64,000 nt of DNA, taken from the NCBI GenBank assembly GCA_043787975.1, contig JAYVUK010000001.1, forward strand, positions 67,029 to 131,028, read 5' to 3'. Both the position numbers and the translations under genes were made by a program. Within the stretch, counting starts at the first letter, position 1; each line of letters opens with the position of its first letter. Below are positions 34,546 to 43,117 of the stretch, piece after piece. Source of the stretch: JAPLDA01 sp043787975 (GTDB taxonomy: Bacteria > Bacteroidota > Bacteroidia > AKYH767-A > 2013-40CM-41-45). The notes beneath the pieces were generated by a model. It was not told where the DNA came from. It searched no databases and saw nothing but the letters and a program-made list of their open reading frames with translations.

Positions 34546-35697
34546 TTAAGCAGAATATTTTTTCTTCCTGAAATAAAAAATACCAAAAACACCGAGCAGA
34601 ATGAGGCAGGAAGAAATGAGTTGTGCCTGCGTAAACGCAAATCCATTCACATGGTATTTTGTATTGACGCGAATCAGTTCAACGAAGAAACGCTCGATAC
34701 CATTCAGCAACAAATACACAGAGAACATCATTCCCGGAACGGTGAATTTTTTTCTCATGCTCCAGAGAAAAAAGAAAAACGCAATGCAAACGATGCTTTC
34801 ATAAAGTGGAGTAGGAAAGACGGGTTGATCCAGCATGAAACAATGTTTTCCGACACAATCCGGAATCGGAATTCCTTCACTAACTACATTGTGCGGATAA
34901 CGATAACTCCAGAACCAGTCCGGCAGAAAGCTCATCCAACCAGGCTTAGGAGCATTGTTTACAATTCCCCAATCTCCGTCACCTGCAACCTGGCAACCGA
35001 TTCTTCCAAAACCATATGCCAGCATTAAACCCGGAGCGTTTCCATCGCAATTGTGCAAGGGAGCAATTCCATTTTTTTTGCCATACCAGATCAGCGCAGC
35101 TCCACCGACTATCAAACCTCCATACATCGTCAAACCGCTGAATGAAAGTAATGCATCAACCGGATCTTTCGCAAAATCATCCAGGTTCTCCAGGTTGTGA
35201 AAAATTTTTGCTCCGAGCAAACCTGCAACGGCAGCCAACATGGTTATGTTACCGACCAATTGATACGGATGAATTGTTTCTTCCACCCATTCCGGTTTTT
35301 CCTTTTTTGTTTTTTCTTTCTCACGGTATTTCAAAAAGGCGGAAACTCCTCCTGCTAAAATGCCTCCGATCAGATTCCCGTCTCCGGAAAGTAACGCCTG
35401 TTGCGGATTTGCAACCAGGTCATGGTAATTAAAAATAAAGTGAATGAGTTTATAGCCGATGATGAACCCGATCACACCTGAAAAAATCAGTTCTGAAATT
35501 TTTGCCGGCTCTCCACGAAGTGTCTTTTTAGAAAGCGGTTTTAGCAAGCCCTGGTTTTCTTTCCGTTTCAGTTCAATGGTGAGTGTATAAGCCGCAAGCA
35601 GAAATGAAATAGCTACAAAAAATCCGAATGATTGAATCGGAAGCGGAATGTTAATTCCGAAAAGGTCCTTCAATAAATCGGATATGGTTGGATACAC
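34546..35697 (-). CDS. lgt: Lgt, prolipoprotein diacylglyceryl transferase
   Basis: Transfers diacylglycerol from phosphatidylglycerol to the lipobox Cys of prolipoproteins, in the inner membrane; the lipoproteins in this window (3138, 3938, 4404, 39334) are clients. 383 residues, GTG start, longer than the typical 260-300, mostly from a charged loop (KYREKEKTKKEKPEWVEETI) and an N-terminal extension. Seven or so membrane spans; signature YGFGRIGCQVAGDGDWG (conserved Arg and Gly), LYESIVCIAFFFFLW and NGIERFFVELIRVN near the end, all family-specific. Bacteroidota Lgt proteins often carry the extra loop. Confidence 0.92.
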   Translation of the reverse strand: MYPTISDLLKDLFGINIPLPIQSFGFFVAISFLLAAYTLTIELKRKENQGLLKPLSKKTLRGEPAKISELIFSGVIGFIIGYKLIHFIFNYHDLVANPQQALLSGDGNLIGGILAGGVSAFLKYREKEKTKKEKPEWVEETIHPYQLVGNITMLAAVAGLLGAKIFHNLENLDDFAKDPVDALLSFSGLTMYGGLIVGGAALIWYGKKNGIAPLHNCDGNAPGLMLAYGFGRIGCQVAGDGDWGIVNNAPKPGWMSFLPDWFWSYRYPHNVVSEGIPIPDCVGKHCFMLDQPVFPTPLYESIVCIAFFFFLWSMRKKFTVPGMMFSVYLLLNGIERFFVELIRVNTKYHVNGFAFTQAQLISSCLILLGVFGIFYFRKKKYSA

Positions 35698-35780
35698 CTT
35701 TTGGAGTTATGAATTATAAATTATAAATGAGGTAAGATTGAAATCTGTAAATTGAATAGTTGAAATTAAGGAATTGATCA

Positions 35781-37196
35781 TTATGCCATCTGATATGAAT
35801 TAACCAACTCACCGATTACGATTCCTTCTTCACTTATACGTTGCAATTCTACTTTCGCCAATTGTCGAAGGAATGTTCCATCAAACGGAATTGCCACTTT
35901 GATGTAATTCTCAGTGAAACCATGCAACATACTGTCTTTTTCTTCACTCTCAAATAGTACCGTATGTATTTCCCCGAGATGCTGATGATAGAAGTTGATT
36001 AATTTTTTTTGGGAAAGGATACGGAGCATTTTGTTCCGCTTCTTTCTTTCGTGAATTGGAACCACTTCCTTTATCTTCAGCGCTTCTGTATTGTCACGTT
36101 CAGAATAGGTGAACACATGCAAATAAGAGACATCAAGTGAATTGATAAAATTGTAGGTGTCGAGAAAATCAGCTTCAGTTTCTCCGGGAAATCCTGTAAT
36201 TATATCGACACCGATGCAACAATGCGGCATTAATGATTTTATTTTTTGAACACGTTCCGAATACAAATCTCTTAGATATCTTCTGCGCATTAATTTCAGT
36301 ATTTTATCAGAGCCACTTTGAAGCGGAATATGAAAATGCGGAACGAATTTTTTAGAGGATGCAACAAACTCAATAATTTCATCCGTTAAAAGATTTGGTT
36401 CGATGGATGAGATACGGAAGCGTTCGATCCCGGAAACCTGATCAAGTGCTTTTATCAAATCTAGAAATGTTTCCTGTTTCCTGTTTCCTGTTTCCGAAAT
36501 CCATGCGTCGACTTCGCTCAATGAGACATCGTTTGTAGTTCCTGACAATTGTTGACGACCGTCGACTGCCAAATGCCGACTGCCTCGGAAGTCCCCGATA
36601 TTCACTCCTGTCAGCACAATTTCCTTGACACCTTTTGCTGCAATTTCTTTTGCTTCCTTAACAACGTGTTCAACGGAATCACTTCGACTTGCTCCGCGAG
36701 CCAGGGGAATGGTACAATACGTACATGAGTAATCGCATCCGTCCTGTACTTTGAGAAAAGCGCGTGTGCGATCACCCAATGAATAAGAACTGATAAAAAA
36801 ATCGGCCGACTCCACTTCACACGAATGAATTTCAGCAATTTCTTTTTTGTGGATATGATCCAGGTATTGAGCGATGTTGAATTTTTCTGTTGCTCCCAAT
36901 ACCAGATCAACGCCTTCGATAGAAGCAATTTCCTCTGGCTTCAACTGCGCATAACAACCAATGACAGTGACATATGCCGAAGGGTTGTGATGCAACGCTT
37001 TGCGAACAACAGCGCGGCATTCCCTATCAGCATTTTCAGTGACAGAACACGTGTTGATGATGTACACATCAGCAGCATTTTCAAATTCAACTTTGCTGTA
37101 ACCATTCTCTTTCAGGTTACGGGCAATGGTGGAAGTCTCGGCAAAATTGAGTTTGCAGCCGAGCGTATAAAAGGCAACGGTCCGTTGTGTGTTCAT
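35781..37196 (-). CDS. mtaB: MtaB, tRNA t6A37 methylthiotransferase, with an inserted repeat segment
   Basis: Radical-SAM enzyme converting t6A37 to ms2t6A37 in tRNA. 471 residues against a usual 430-440. N-terminal UPF0004 domain with Cys residues (YTLGCKLNFAETS, INTCSVTENAD, VIGCYAQ), the radical-SAM cluster CDYSCTYC at about 155-162, SSIEPNLLTDEII, GVDIITGFPGET, and a C-terminal TRAM-like domain. Between GVNIGDF and ETFLDLIKALD, residues about 206-242 (including LAVDGRQQLSG and ISETGNRKQET) are not expected in the family and are encoded by repeat-like DNA: TGTTTCC x4 (36468-36495) and GTCGACTG-type words (36556-36585). The insertion keeps the frame. Confidence 0.9.
   Translation of the reverse strand: MNTQRTVAFYTLGCKLNFAETSTIARNLKENGYSKVEFENAADVYIINTCSVTENADRECRAVVRKALHHNPSAYVTVIGCYAQLKPEEIASIEGVDLVLGATEKFNIAQYLDHIHKKEIAEIHSCEVESADFFISSYSLGDRTRAFLKVQDGCDYSCTYCTIPLARGASRSDSVEHVVKEAKEIAAKGVKEIVLTGVNIGDFRGSRHLAVDGRQQLSGTTNDVSLSEVDAWISETGNRKQETFLDLIKALDQVSGIERFRISSIEPNLLTDEIIEFVASSKKFVPHFHIPLQSGSDKILKLMRRRYLRDLYSERVQKIKSLMPHCCIGVDIITGFPGETEADFLDTYNFINSLDVSYLHVFTYSERDNTEALKIKEVVPIHERKKRNKMLRILSQKKLINFYHQHLGEIHTVLFESEEKDSMLHGFTENYIKVAIPFDGTFLRQLAKVELQRISEEGIVIGELVNSYQMA
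36468..36495. repeat. heptamer tandem repeat TGTTTCC x4 inside mtaB
   Basis: Four identical, adjacent seven-base units. On the coding (minus) strand they encode GNRKQET-type residues. Neighbouring 36556-36585 holds CCGTCGACTGCC and GCCGACTGCC words of another heptamer family. Confidence 0.92.
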
Positions 37197-37309
37197 CAGG
37201 CGGCAAAGATAAGTTTTGGAATCGGAATTAGGTCTTGTATGATTTAAGTTTTTAGTTTTGCTACATTCTTTTAAAAAACGTCTATCTATCCTCGTTTCAT
37301 TTATTTCTT

Positions 37310-39178
37310 ATGAAAAGTCTTCTCAAGTATACCCTGAAACTTTTTCTCTTCATCATGATTTTCTTTCTTTCTGAAAGGATCATCTTTCTTTTGTTCCAGG
37401 TTGATGCATTGAAGGGAATCTCTTTCAGCGAAATCCTTTTGGTGTTCAGGCATTCATTCAGCATGGATGTAGCTTCCTGCTTTGCTGTTTTAATTATTCC
37501 GTTTATTCTTTTTAGTATTTATATTTTTTGGCAGCGAGACTTTCTCTTGAAAATATCCGGGCATTATTTCAGGGTTATTATTTTTCTTTCGACATTCATC
37601 AATGCCTGCGACATTGCCTTGTATGAAACCTGGGGAACGCGAATTAACCAGAAGGCGATTTCGTATCTCGCTTACCCGAAGGAAGCAACTGCAAGCGTCT
37701 GGAGCATTCATTTCTTAATTCTCCTACTCGTTTTTTTGATTCAGTGTTTTTTATTTATTCGTTTGTTCAATGCATATTTCAGAGTTGAAATTTCAATTAA
37801 GATATCTGTTGTTCAAAAAATTGCCTGGACTCTACTTATGCCATTTGTTCTTGTTGTTGGTATACGTGGGGGTCTTCAAAGGTTTCCACTCGACAAATCA
37901 TGGACTTATTTTTCACGCCATGCAGTGCTCAACCAGGCAGCTGTAAACAGTTCGTGGAATTTTATTCATGCCGTTACAGATCCTGTTGCGATAAAGGAAA
38001 ATCCGTATTCTTATTTTCCTCCTGAAAGAGCAAATCAAATCATACATGATTTAAGTAAGCTAGTCCGTGATTCTTCCATTCATATTCTTACAACAAACCG
38101 TCCCAATATTATTCTTATCATGCTGGAGAGTTTTAGTGCGGAAGTCATTGAACCGCTTGGTGGAAGAAAGGGAATTGCTCCGCAGTTTACAGAACTTGCG
38201 AAAGAAGGACTGTTGTTTACAAATTTCTATACACCCGGTTATCGCACCGAGCAAGGGCTTGCAGCTTTGGTAAGTGGCTTTCCATCACAGCCGACAACCT
38301 CCATCATTCAACAGTTTGGAAAATTTGATCGGATGCCCGGCCTTGCTCAATCGCTTGATTCTGTTGGATACGTTTCATCGTATTACTATGGCGGCAACCT
38401 GCATTTCGCTTTTACCGGAAGTTACCTGCAGGCGATGGCTTTCGACAAAATAATTGGCGAAGATGATTTTACATATAGACGGAGAACCAAATGGGGTGCT
38501 TATGATGAAGAACTTTTCAGTTTTTTTAATTCCGATATGAAAGAAACAAAGGAACCTTTCTTTTCAATTGTGATGACATCCACCAATCATGAACCTTTTG
38601 ATGCAGATGTTGAAAAAATTGTCCCGAGTAAAGTAGGAGATTGGTGCAACGACTATCTCAATACAGTTCATTACACAGATAAATGTCTTGCTGAATTTAT
38701 TGAAGGAATGAAGAAGCAATCTTGGTATAATAACAGCCTGATCGCGGTTGTAGCCGATCATGCGCATAAATGTCCTTCCGGGTTTGAATACAATTCTGCA
38801 GCCCGTCATCGAATTCCGTTTCTATTACTCGGTGGCGCCTTGAAGCAGGAATACAAAGGGCAAACGTACAATCGTATTGCATCGCAGGTCGATTTTCCGG
38901 CAACCATTCTTTCCATGTTGCAATTGAAATACGACCGGTTTCACTGGAGTAATGATATGTTTAATGCGGGATCACCGGCCTATGCTTTTTATTCATTCGA
39001 TGATGGATTCGGATGGATCAATGACCGTCAACAGTTGGTGTATGATCATAAATTGAAAAAAGTAATTTCAGTAATGAATGATTCGCTTTCTTTAAGTGAA
39101 AACGACTTGTATCTCAATGAAGGAAAATCCTATTTGCAATTGTTGATTGATGAATACATCAGGTTTAATGAGAAGTAA
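37310..39178 (+). CDS. LTA synthase-like membrane sulfatase-fold enzyme
   Basis: 622 residues. Five N-terminal membrane spans (about 8-28, 48-70, 85-100, 125-150, 165-185) and a large extracytoplasmic sulfatase-fold domain. Metal and nucleophile motifs: IILIMLESFSAEVIEP (Glu ligand), YTPGYRTEQGLAALVSG (nucleophilic Thr in RTEQG), MTSTNHEPF (His), VVADHAHKC (Asp-His). These match phosphoglycerol transferase/LtaS-type enzymes. Bacteroidota do not make classical lipoteichoic acid, so it more likely transfers a phospho-group to a glycan or lipid; the acceptor is unknown. ATG start; transcribed alone; terminator at 39268-39300. Confidence 0.88.
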   Translation: MKSLLKYTLKLFLFIMIFFLSERIIFLLFQVDALKGISFSEILLVFRHSFSMDVASCFAVLIIPFILFSIYIFWQRDFLLKISGHYFRVIIFLSTFINACDIALYETWGTRINQKAISYLAYPKEATASVWSIHFLILLLVFLIQCFLFIRLFNAYFRVEISIKISVVQKIAWTLLMPFVLVVGIRGGLQRFPLDKSWTYFSRHAVLNQAAVNSSWNFIHAVTDPVAIKENPYSYFPPERANQIIHDLSKLVRDSSIHILTTNRPNIILIMLESFSAEVIEPLGGRKGIAPQFTELAKEGLLFTNFYTPGYRTEQGLAALVSGFPSQPTTSIIQQFGKFDRMPGLAQSLDSVGYVSSYYYGGNLHFAFTGSYLQAMAFDKIIGEDDFTYRRRTKWGAYDEELFSFFNSDMKETKEPFFSIVMTSTNHEPFDADVEKIVPSKVGDWCNDYLNTVHYTDKCLAEFIEGMKKQSWYNNSLIAVVADHAHKCPSGFEYNSAARHRIPFLLLGGALKQEYKGQTYNRIASQVDFPATILSMLQLKYDRFHWSNDMFNAGSPAYAFYSFDDGFGWINDRQQLVYDHKLKKVISVMNDSLSLSENDLYLNEGKSYLQLLIDEYIRFNEK

Positions 39179-39267
39179 AATATATACTTACTGAAATTTC
39201 TTACTACTTTCAAAGATAAGCGGATTAGAGAAGAAGATTGATTCAAGGAATTGAACAAAAATTAAAA

Positions 39268-39300
39268 ACCATCCTTTAATATATAAAGGATGGTCTTTTT
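39268..39300. terminator. rho-independent terminator
   Basis: Stem ACCATCCTTTA / TAAAGGATGGT with a five-base loop, then CTTTTT. It lies between the convergent LTA synthase-like (+) and coiled-coil lipoprotein (-) genes. Confidence 0.88.
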
Positions 39301-39333
39301 ATTTTGAAGAACATGTCGAAACGCAAAAAAAAA

Positions 39334-40179
39334 TTAGTCTTTTACCACGACAAGATATTTTGACGCGCTCCAGAATTTTTCAGGGTCGGTAATGAGAATA
39401 CTTTTTACAACATCTTTCCCGTCTTTGTCAATGGTATAAGAACCTGCAGGATGCGTAGTCACCATCTTCATTTTTTTGCTATCAACAGGAATGCTGCCCA
39501 TCTGAGTATAATCAACACGGGTGAATTTACTGTTATCAACGTTTGCACTGAGTTTTGCAGTCTTTCCGATTCCAAGCAATCCGCCTGTACGATCGATAAT
39601 TTTTGCTTCCTCTAAATCTTTTTGTTTGCCGACAACATAGTACGCTGTGTGCAAGGCAGTTGTTTTTTCAGAAACATTTTGATTCAGGGTCTCCACGGAA
39701 GTCTGGAGCAAAGTAACCTGTGCATTCAGTCCTGCAAGTTTTTCATTCAGTTCAGCAAGTTCTTTATCCTTTTGCGTGAGCTGTTCATTCAATGTCTGAA
39801 TCATTTTTTGAAGTTGTGCATTTTTACCGTTTACACTTTTTAGCTTTGCGTTGAGCGAAGCAAGTTTTTTCCGGTTTTGATCCATCAGATCGTTGATAGC
39901 TGCAATCTGGGCATTGATGTGATCCTTCGAAGAAGCTTTAAACTCGGTAGCATTTTCAGTGCTTTTACTTACAATGTTCTGCTTGACAGCAATTGAATCA
40001 AGGTTGCGTTCCACTTCATCGAAAGAAGCAACAAAGTCATAGAGTGAAGCATCACGTTGGTTTACGATGGCTGCAAGTGAATCACGTTCGTGATTTGCTT
40101 TATCAACTTCTGATTGGTTGCTACAGGCGGTAACGAAGATTAAAATCGTTCCGATGAGAAAATAATTTTTCATATTCAT
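39334..40179 (-). CDS. coiled-coil lipoprotein
   Basis: 281 residues. Lipoprotein signal MNMKNYFLIGTILIFVTAC with Cys19 in VTAC, then SNQSEVDKANHERDS. Residues about 25-185 are a long heptad-rich coiled coil (NAQLQKMIQTLNEQLTQKDK, ELNEKLAGLNAQVTLLQTSV). The C-terminal part (about 188-281) is a conserved globular domain: TALHTAYYVVGKQKDLEEAK, IIDRTGGLLGIGKTAKL, then KFWSASKYLVVVKD. This architecture is common in Bacteroidota and some members are named Cbp1-type collagen-binding adhesins; adhesion by this protein is not shown. Likely outer membrane-attached, facing periplasm or surface. Confidence 0.8.
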   Translation of the reverse strand: MNMKNYFLIGTILIFVTACSNQSEVDKANHERDSLAAIVNQRDASLYDFVASFDEVERNLDSIAVKQNIVSKSTENATEFKASSKDHINAQIAAINDLMDQNRKKLASLNAKLKSVNGKNAQLQKMIQTLNEQLTQKDKELAELNEKLAGLNAQVTLLQTSVETLNQNVSEKTTALHTAYYVVGKQKDLEEAKIIDRTGGLLGIGKTAKLSANVDNSKFTRVDYTQMGSIPVDSKKMKMVTTHPAGSYTIDKDGKDVVKSILITDPEKFWSASKYLVVVKD

Positions 40180-40294
40180 TTTTTGTGTGTTTTAGTTTCT
40201 GCAAAGAACAGAAATATCATGCCATTTATCTAATCTAAAATAACGGTATTGAAATTGGTACAGGTAGATAACTGAAACCATAAAAACTTGAAAC

Positions 40295-40678
40295 ATGGAC
40301 CATACGATTTCGATTATCTCAGACGAAACATTTAACCACGATGACTACGGATGCCTTATGAATGGAGAGTTACACGTTGCTCCATCGTTGTATTCGAAAA
40401 TTTTTAGATCCGGTCAGCTCGACACAGAACTGCTTTCAGAACTTGTAGTGATTGATGTGGATGAATTAGTATACATTGAAAACCTCGAATTCATGACTGT
40501 ATTTACAGGACAACAGGTGCGGGTGTTCTGCGATGGAAAATATGCAGGTGACGGTACAGTTACCTGCTATCCGTATGCAATGAATTTTGCTTCTGCAGAA
40601 GTAACCATGCATTTTCCTGACAAGGGAGAAACTTTCATCAGCGAGGTTTTTTCCCTTGAACCGATTGCTTCCGTTTAA
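40295..40678 (+). CDS. hypothetical protein, 127 residues
   Basis: ATG start. Acidic, cytoplasmic-looking, no signal or membrane segment: MDHTISIISDETFNHDDYGC, then DTELLSELVVIDVDELVYIE, GQQVRVFCDGKYAGDGTVTC and a beta-rich end. Pattern of strands suggests a small beta-barrel or cupin-like fold, but I do not recognise the family. Stands alone between divergent or convergent neighbours (115-base gap upstream, 91 downstream). Codon use is like its neighbours, so a real gene is likely. Confidence 0.6.
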   Translation: MDHTISIISDETFNHDDYGCLMNGELHVAPSLYSKIFRSGQLDTELLSELVVIDVDELVYIENLEFMTVFTGQQVRVFCDGKYAGDGTVTCYPYAMNFASAEVTMHFPDKGETFISEVFSLEPIASV

Positions 40679-40769
40679 TTCTGCATGAGCATTCACTTTC
40701 CCATCCTGTGAAATCTTTTACCCGAAATTGAAACGCAACAGGGAATCGAAGAAGTTGCACGGTAATAGG

Positions 40770-41105
40770 TCAACGTTGTTTTTTAATCGTCTTTTTTGCA
40801 GCGACTTCTTCATAGGCTGTGGTCAGTGCATCCTTGAACATATCCTTGCGTACTTTTCTGAGATTCACAAATGTAGCTCCTTGTTTTCCCCAACCACCGG
40901 GAACAGGGTAGAAGATAGTCTGGTCGTACGAACAAAAGACAGATTGTGATACCAATGACAGTTTCAACATCGCTTTATTTTCTTTTTCCCATAACGTTGC
41001 AAATATTTTTTTCCGGATTCTGAAAGATGGAATATTGAAATGCGGATGTTCTTCCACGTCAGGAAAGGAAAGAGCGAATTCCCTGAAAGTGTCTACGCTT
41101 ACCAT
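40770..41105 (-). CDS. MmcQ/YjbR family protein
   Basis: 111 residues from ATG 41105; the frame can be extended three codons to a TTG. Family pattern: FREFALSFPDVEEHPHFNIP, SFRIRKKIFATLWEKENKAM, LKLSLVSQSVF, FYPVPGGWGKQGATFVNL and ALTTAYEEVAAKK. These small CyaY-like-fold proteins (DUF419) are cytoplasmic and proposed to bind DNA; the biological role is poorly known. Basic C-terminus KKTIKKQR. It convergently faces the 127-residue hypothetical gene. Confidence 0.88.
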   Translation of the reverse strand: MVSVDTFREFALSFPDVEEHPHFNIPSFRIRKKIFATLWEKENKAMLKLSLVSQSVFCSYDQTIFYPVPGGWGKQGATFVNLRKVRKDMFKDALTTAYEEVAAKKTIKKQR

Positions 41106-41148
41106 ATTATACAAATCAGTTATTTAGTATTGATCGATTCAGGATTCT

Positions 41149-42549
41149 CTATTCAATAATTAATTTCTGAATAGGATAATTCTCTTTCTCACCATTTATT
41201 TCCAGGAAATAAATTCCCGAAGGCAAATCTTTTCGGTAAAGTGTAAATGACTCGTTTGAATAAATGATTTCTTCCAATACAAGCCTGCTCGTTGTGTCAT
41301 AAATTTTTAATTTAAAATTCGTTTTTCCGTAATTGTTTTTCAACGTAATGGTTGCTTGTGAATGAATCGGATTCGGAAAAACTACAAAATTTTTCTCAGC
41401 AGTTATTTCGTGAACGGAAGTGGTGAAACATTCTCCTTCTTTTTTTAACCACGAAGTAACAAAGCCCGGAAGACCTAGAGCCGACATAATTCCGGTGAAG
41501 CCAGGGTCAAGATCAAAACCGAAATCAGTATAGCCCGCAGCAAAGCCATCCAAGTTGGGTGAGTTGACTACACCTAAGCTGCTGCTAAACGAGTGACAAA
41601 CATAAATTTTTCCGTCAGAAGCAAGTTGCAAACCATAAATATCAGGCGTTACGATCAATGCAATTCTTGAAGCAAGAATGGAATCGATATCGGGAACGCT
41701 CAAATCAAACTGCACCAAGGTTCCGAACGGATCGTAATTGCTCACATAAAGTTTACTGCTGTTGTTTGAAAATTCTAAGCCATAGACATGCGCTCCGATT
41801 GGCAACGTGAAAGGATTTGATACTTGCCCGGATGCATTATCAAAATCAAATACTTCAACGGTATCTAAATATCCCATGGCAGCACCAATCCTATTTCCGC
41901 AGGGATTAAATTTCATCTGACCATACGTATATTGGATTTGGGAGCTGTCATGTACGATGCCGGTATGACTTATTACCGGTGACTGCAATCCTGCCGTAGT
42001 TAAAGGGTAAACATAAAATGCATCGTTTCCCCATGCATGTACTGCAACCCAATAATTGGCTGTACCGGTTTGCTGAACGGCAGTGAGTTTTTCGGTTACT
42101 TGGCCGAGAATAAAATTATTTTTTGAAGTCACATCACCAAGTCCTCCATCCAACGTCATATCAACAAGTGAGTACTCGAATCCATTGGGACCGCCAATTT
42201 CATCTACTGTGAAAACATAATACACGGTTAAACTTCCGGGCATGGGAACAACCAATGCGGATTGTGTTGCTGTCGTGCTTCCCAAAAGTCCGGTTCCATT
42301 TGGCATTACCTGGTGATTTCTATTCCAGACAGAACTACCGTCGGTATAAAAAAGGAGGTTGCCGGCGGAATCGGAAATTGCAGAACATCCTTCCGATGTA
42401 TTAATTGCGCTGCCGGTAAGAGCAACGGGACTTCCTGTTGTAAAATTCATTCCGGCATTGATGCCAAAAAACCAATTGTCGGCCTGGTGCTGTGAAAAGG
42501 ATACAAGAACTGATAACAGCAATAAGGAAGTAAGTAGAATTTTTTTCAT
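41149..42549 (-). CDS. secreted beta-propeller-like protein with T9SS type A sorting domain
   Basis: 466 residues. Signal peptide MKKILLTSLLLLSVLVSFSQ. The mature part (about 25-375) starts QADNWFFGINAGMNFTTGSP and contains SEGCSAISDSAGNLLFYTDG, VWNRNHQVMPNGTGLLGST and QLASDGKIYVCHSF: this is the beta-propeller-like module found at the N-terminus of many gliding-type PKD proteins. Residues about 390-466 are the sorting domain: FVVFPNPIHSQATITL, LKIYDTTSRLVLEE, SGIYFLEINGEKEN. Expected on the cell surface. Preceded on its 5' side by heptamer repeats. Confidence 0.87.
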   Translation of the reverse strand: MKKILLTSLLLLSVLVSFSQHQADNWFFGINAGMNFTTGSPVALTGSAINTSEGCSAISDSAGNLLFYTDGSSVWNRNHQVMPNGTGLLGSTTATQSALVVPMPGSLTVYYVFTVDEIGGPNGFEYSLVDMTLDGGLGDVTSKNNFILGQVTEKLTAVQQTGTANYWVAVHAWGNDAFYVYPLTTAGLQSPVISHTGIVHDSSQIQYTYGQMKFNPCGNRIGAAMGYLDTVEVFDFDNASGQVSNPFTLPIGAHVYGLEFSNNSSKLYVSNYDPFGTLVQFDLSVPDIDSILASRIALIVTPDIYGLQLASDGKIYVCHSFSSSLGVVNSPNLDGFAAGYTDFGFDLDPGFTGIMSALGLPGFVTSWLKKEGECFTTSVHEITAEKNFVVFPNPIHSQATITLKNNYGKTNFKLKIYDTTSRLVLEEIIYSNESFTLYRKDLPSGIYFLEINGEKENYPIQKLIIE

Positions 42550-42585
42550 AACAGTTAAATAGGTTATTCAAATATACCAACTTTA

Positions 42586-42627
42586 AAAACTAAAAACTAA
42601 AAACTAAAAACAACTAACAACTAAGAA
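42586..42627. repeat. heptamer tandem repeat AAAACTA x3 and variants
   Basis: AAAACTA x3, AAAACAA, CTAACAA, CTAAGAA: six units of seven bases between the divergent T9SS cargo and OsmC genes. It lies within the upstream region of both. Confidence 0.88.
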
Positions 42628-42651
42628 CTGACTCCTGTCTTCTAATTTCAT

Positions 42652-42659
42652 TACTTTTG
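42652..42659 (+). promoter_or_regulatory. -7 element TACTTTTG of the osmC-like gene
   Basis: Exact TAnnTTTG, 43 bases before the ATG at 42703. No TTG at the usual -33 distance. Confidence 0.5.
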
Positions 42660-42702
42660 CGAACTCAATTATCAAAGTATCCAAACACCAATTAATTAAT
42701 CT

Positions 42703-43116
42703 ATGAACATCAGAAAGTCAACAGCCGTATGGAATGGCTCGGGAAAAGAAGGAAGTGGTCATCTTACTTCTCAAAGCAACATTTTAAACAAGACTCCATA
42801 TTCTTGGCAATCCCGTTTTGCGGAAGGCACGGGTACTAATCCTGAAGAATTAATTGCTGCAGCTCATGCCGGATGTTTCAGCATGAAATTAAGTTTCGTA
42901 TTGGGAGCGGCAGGCTTCACGCCAGATTCCATCGAAACAACTTCGGCCGTTACAATTGACGCCGGAACGATCACCGGTTCACACCTTGTCGTGAAAGCAA
43001 AAGTTCCCGGAATCACCAAAGAAAAGTTTGAAGAATGTGCAGCCGAAGCAAAAGCAACTTGCCCTGTATCAAAAGCGCTGAACACAAATATTACGATGGA
43101 AGCATCGGTGGTGTAG
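42703..43116 (+). CDS. OsmC family peroxiredoxin
   Basis: 137 residues. Reduces organic peroxides with a redox-active Cys pair: Cys58 in HAGCFSMKLSF and Cys120 in ATCPVSKAL; the Arg at 38 (SWQSRFAEG) is the conserved peroxide-stabilising residue. The N-terminal KSTAVWNGSGKEGSGHLTSQ is the OsmC-subfamily start. Cytoplasmic. The stop is one base from the ATG of the PorE-like gene, so both may be transcribed together, although a functional link is not evident. Confidence 0.93.
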   Translation: MNIRKSTAVWNGSGKEGSGHLTSQSNILNKTPYSWQSRFAEGTGTNPEELIAAAHAGCFSMKLSFVLGAAGFTPDSIETTSAVTIDAGTITGSHLVVKAKVPGITKEKFEECAAEAKATCPVSKALNTNITMEASVV

Positions 43117-43117
43117 T

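Noticed and set aside
40728..40949. Plus-strand 73-residue frame overlapping the YjbR-like gene
   Set aside because: Lies antisense to a recognised gene and contains no motif.
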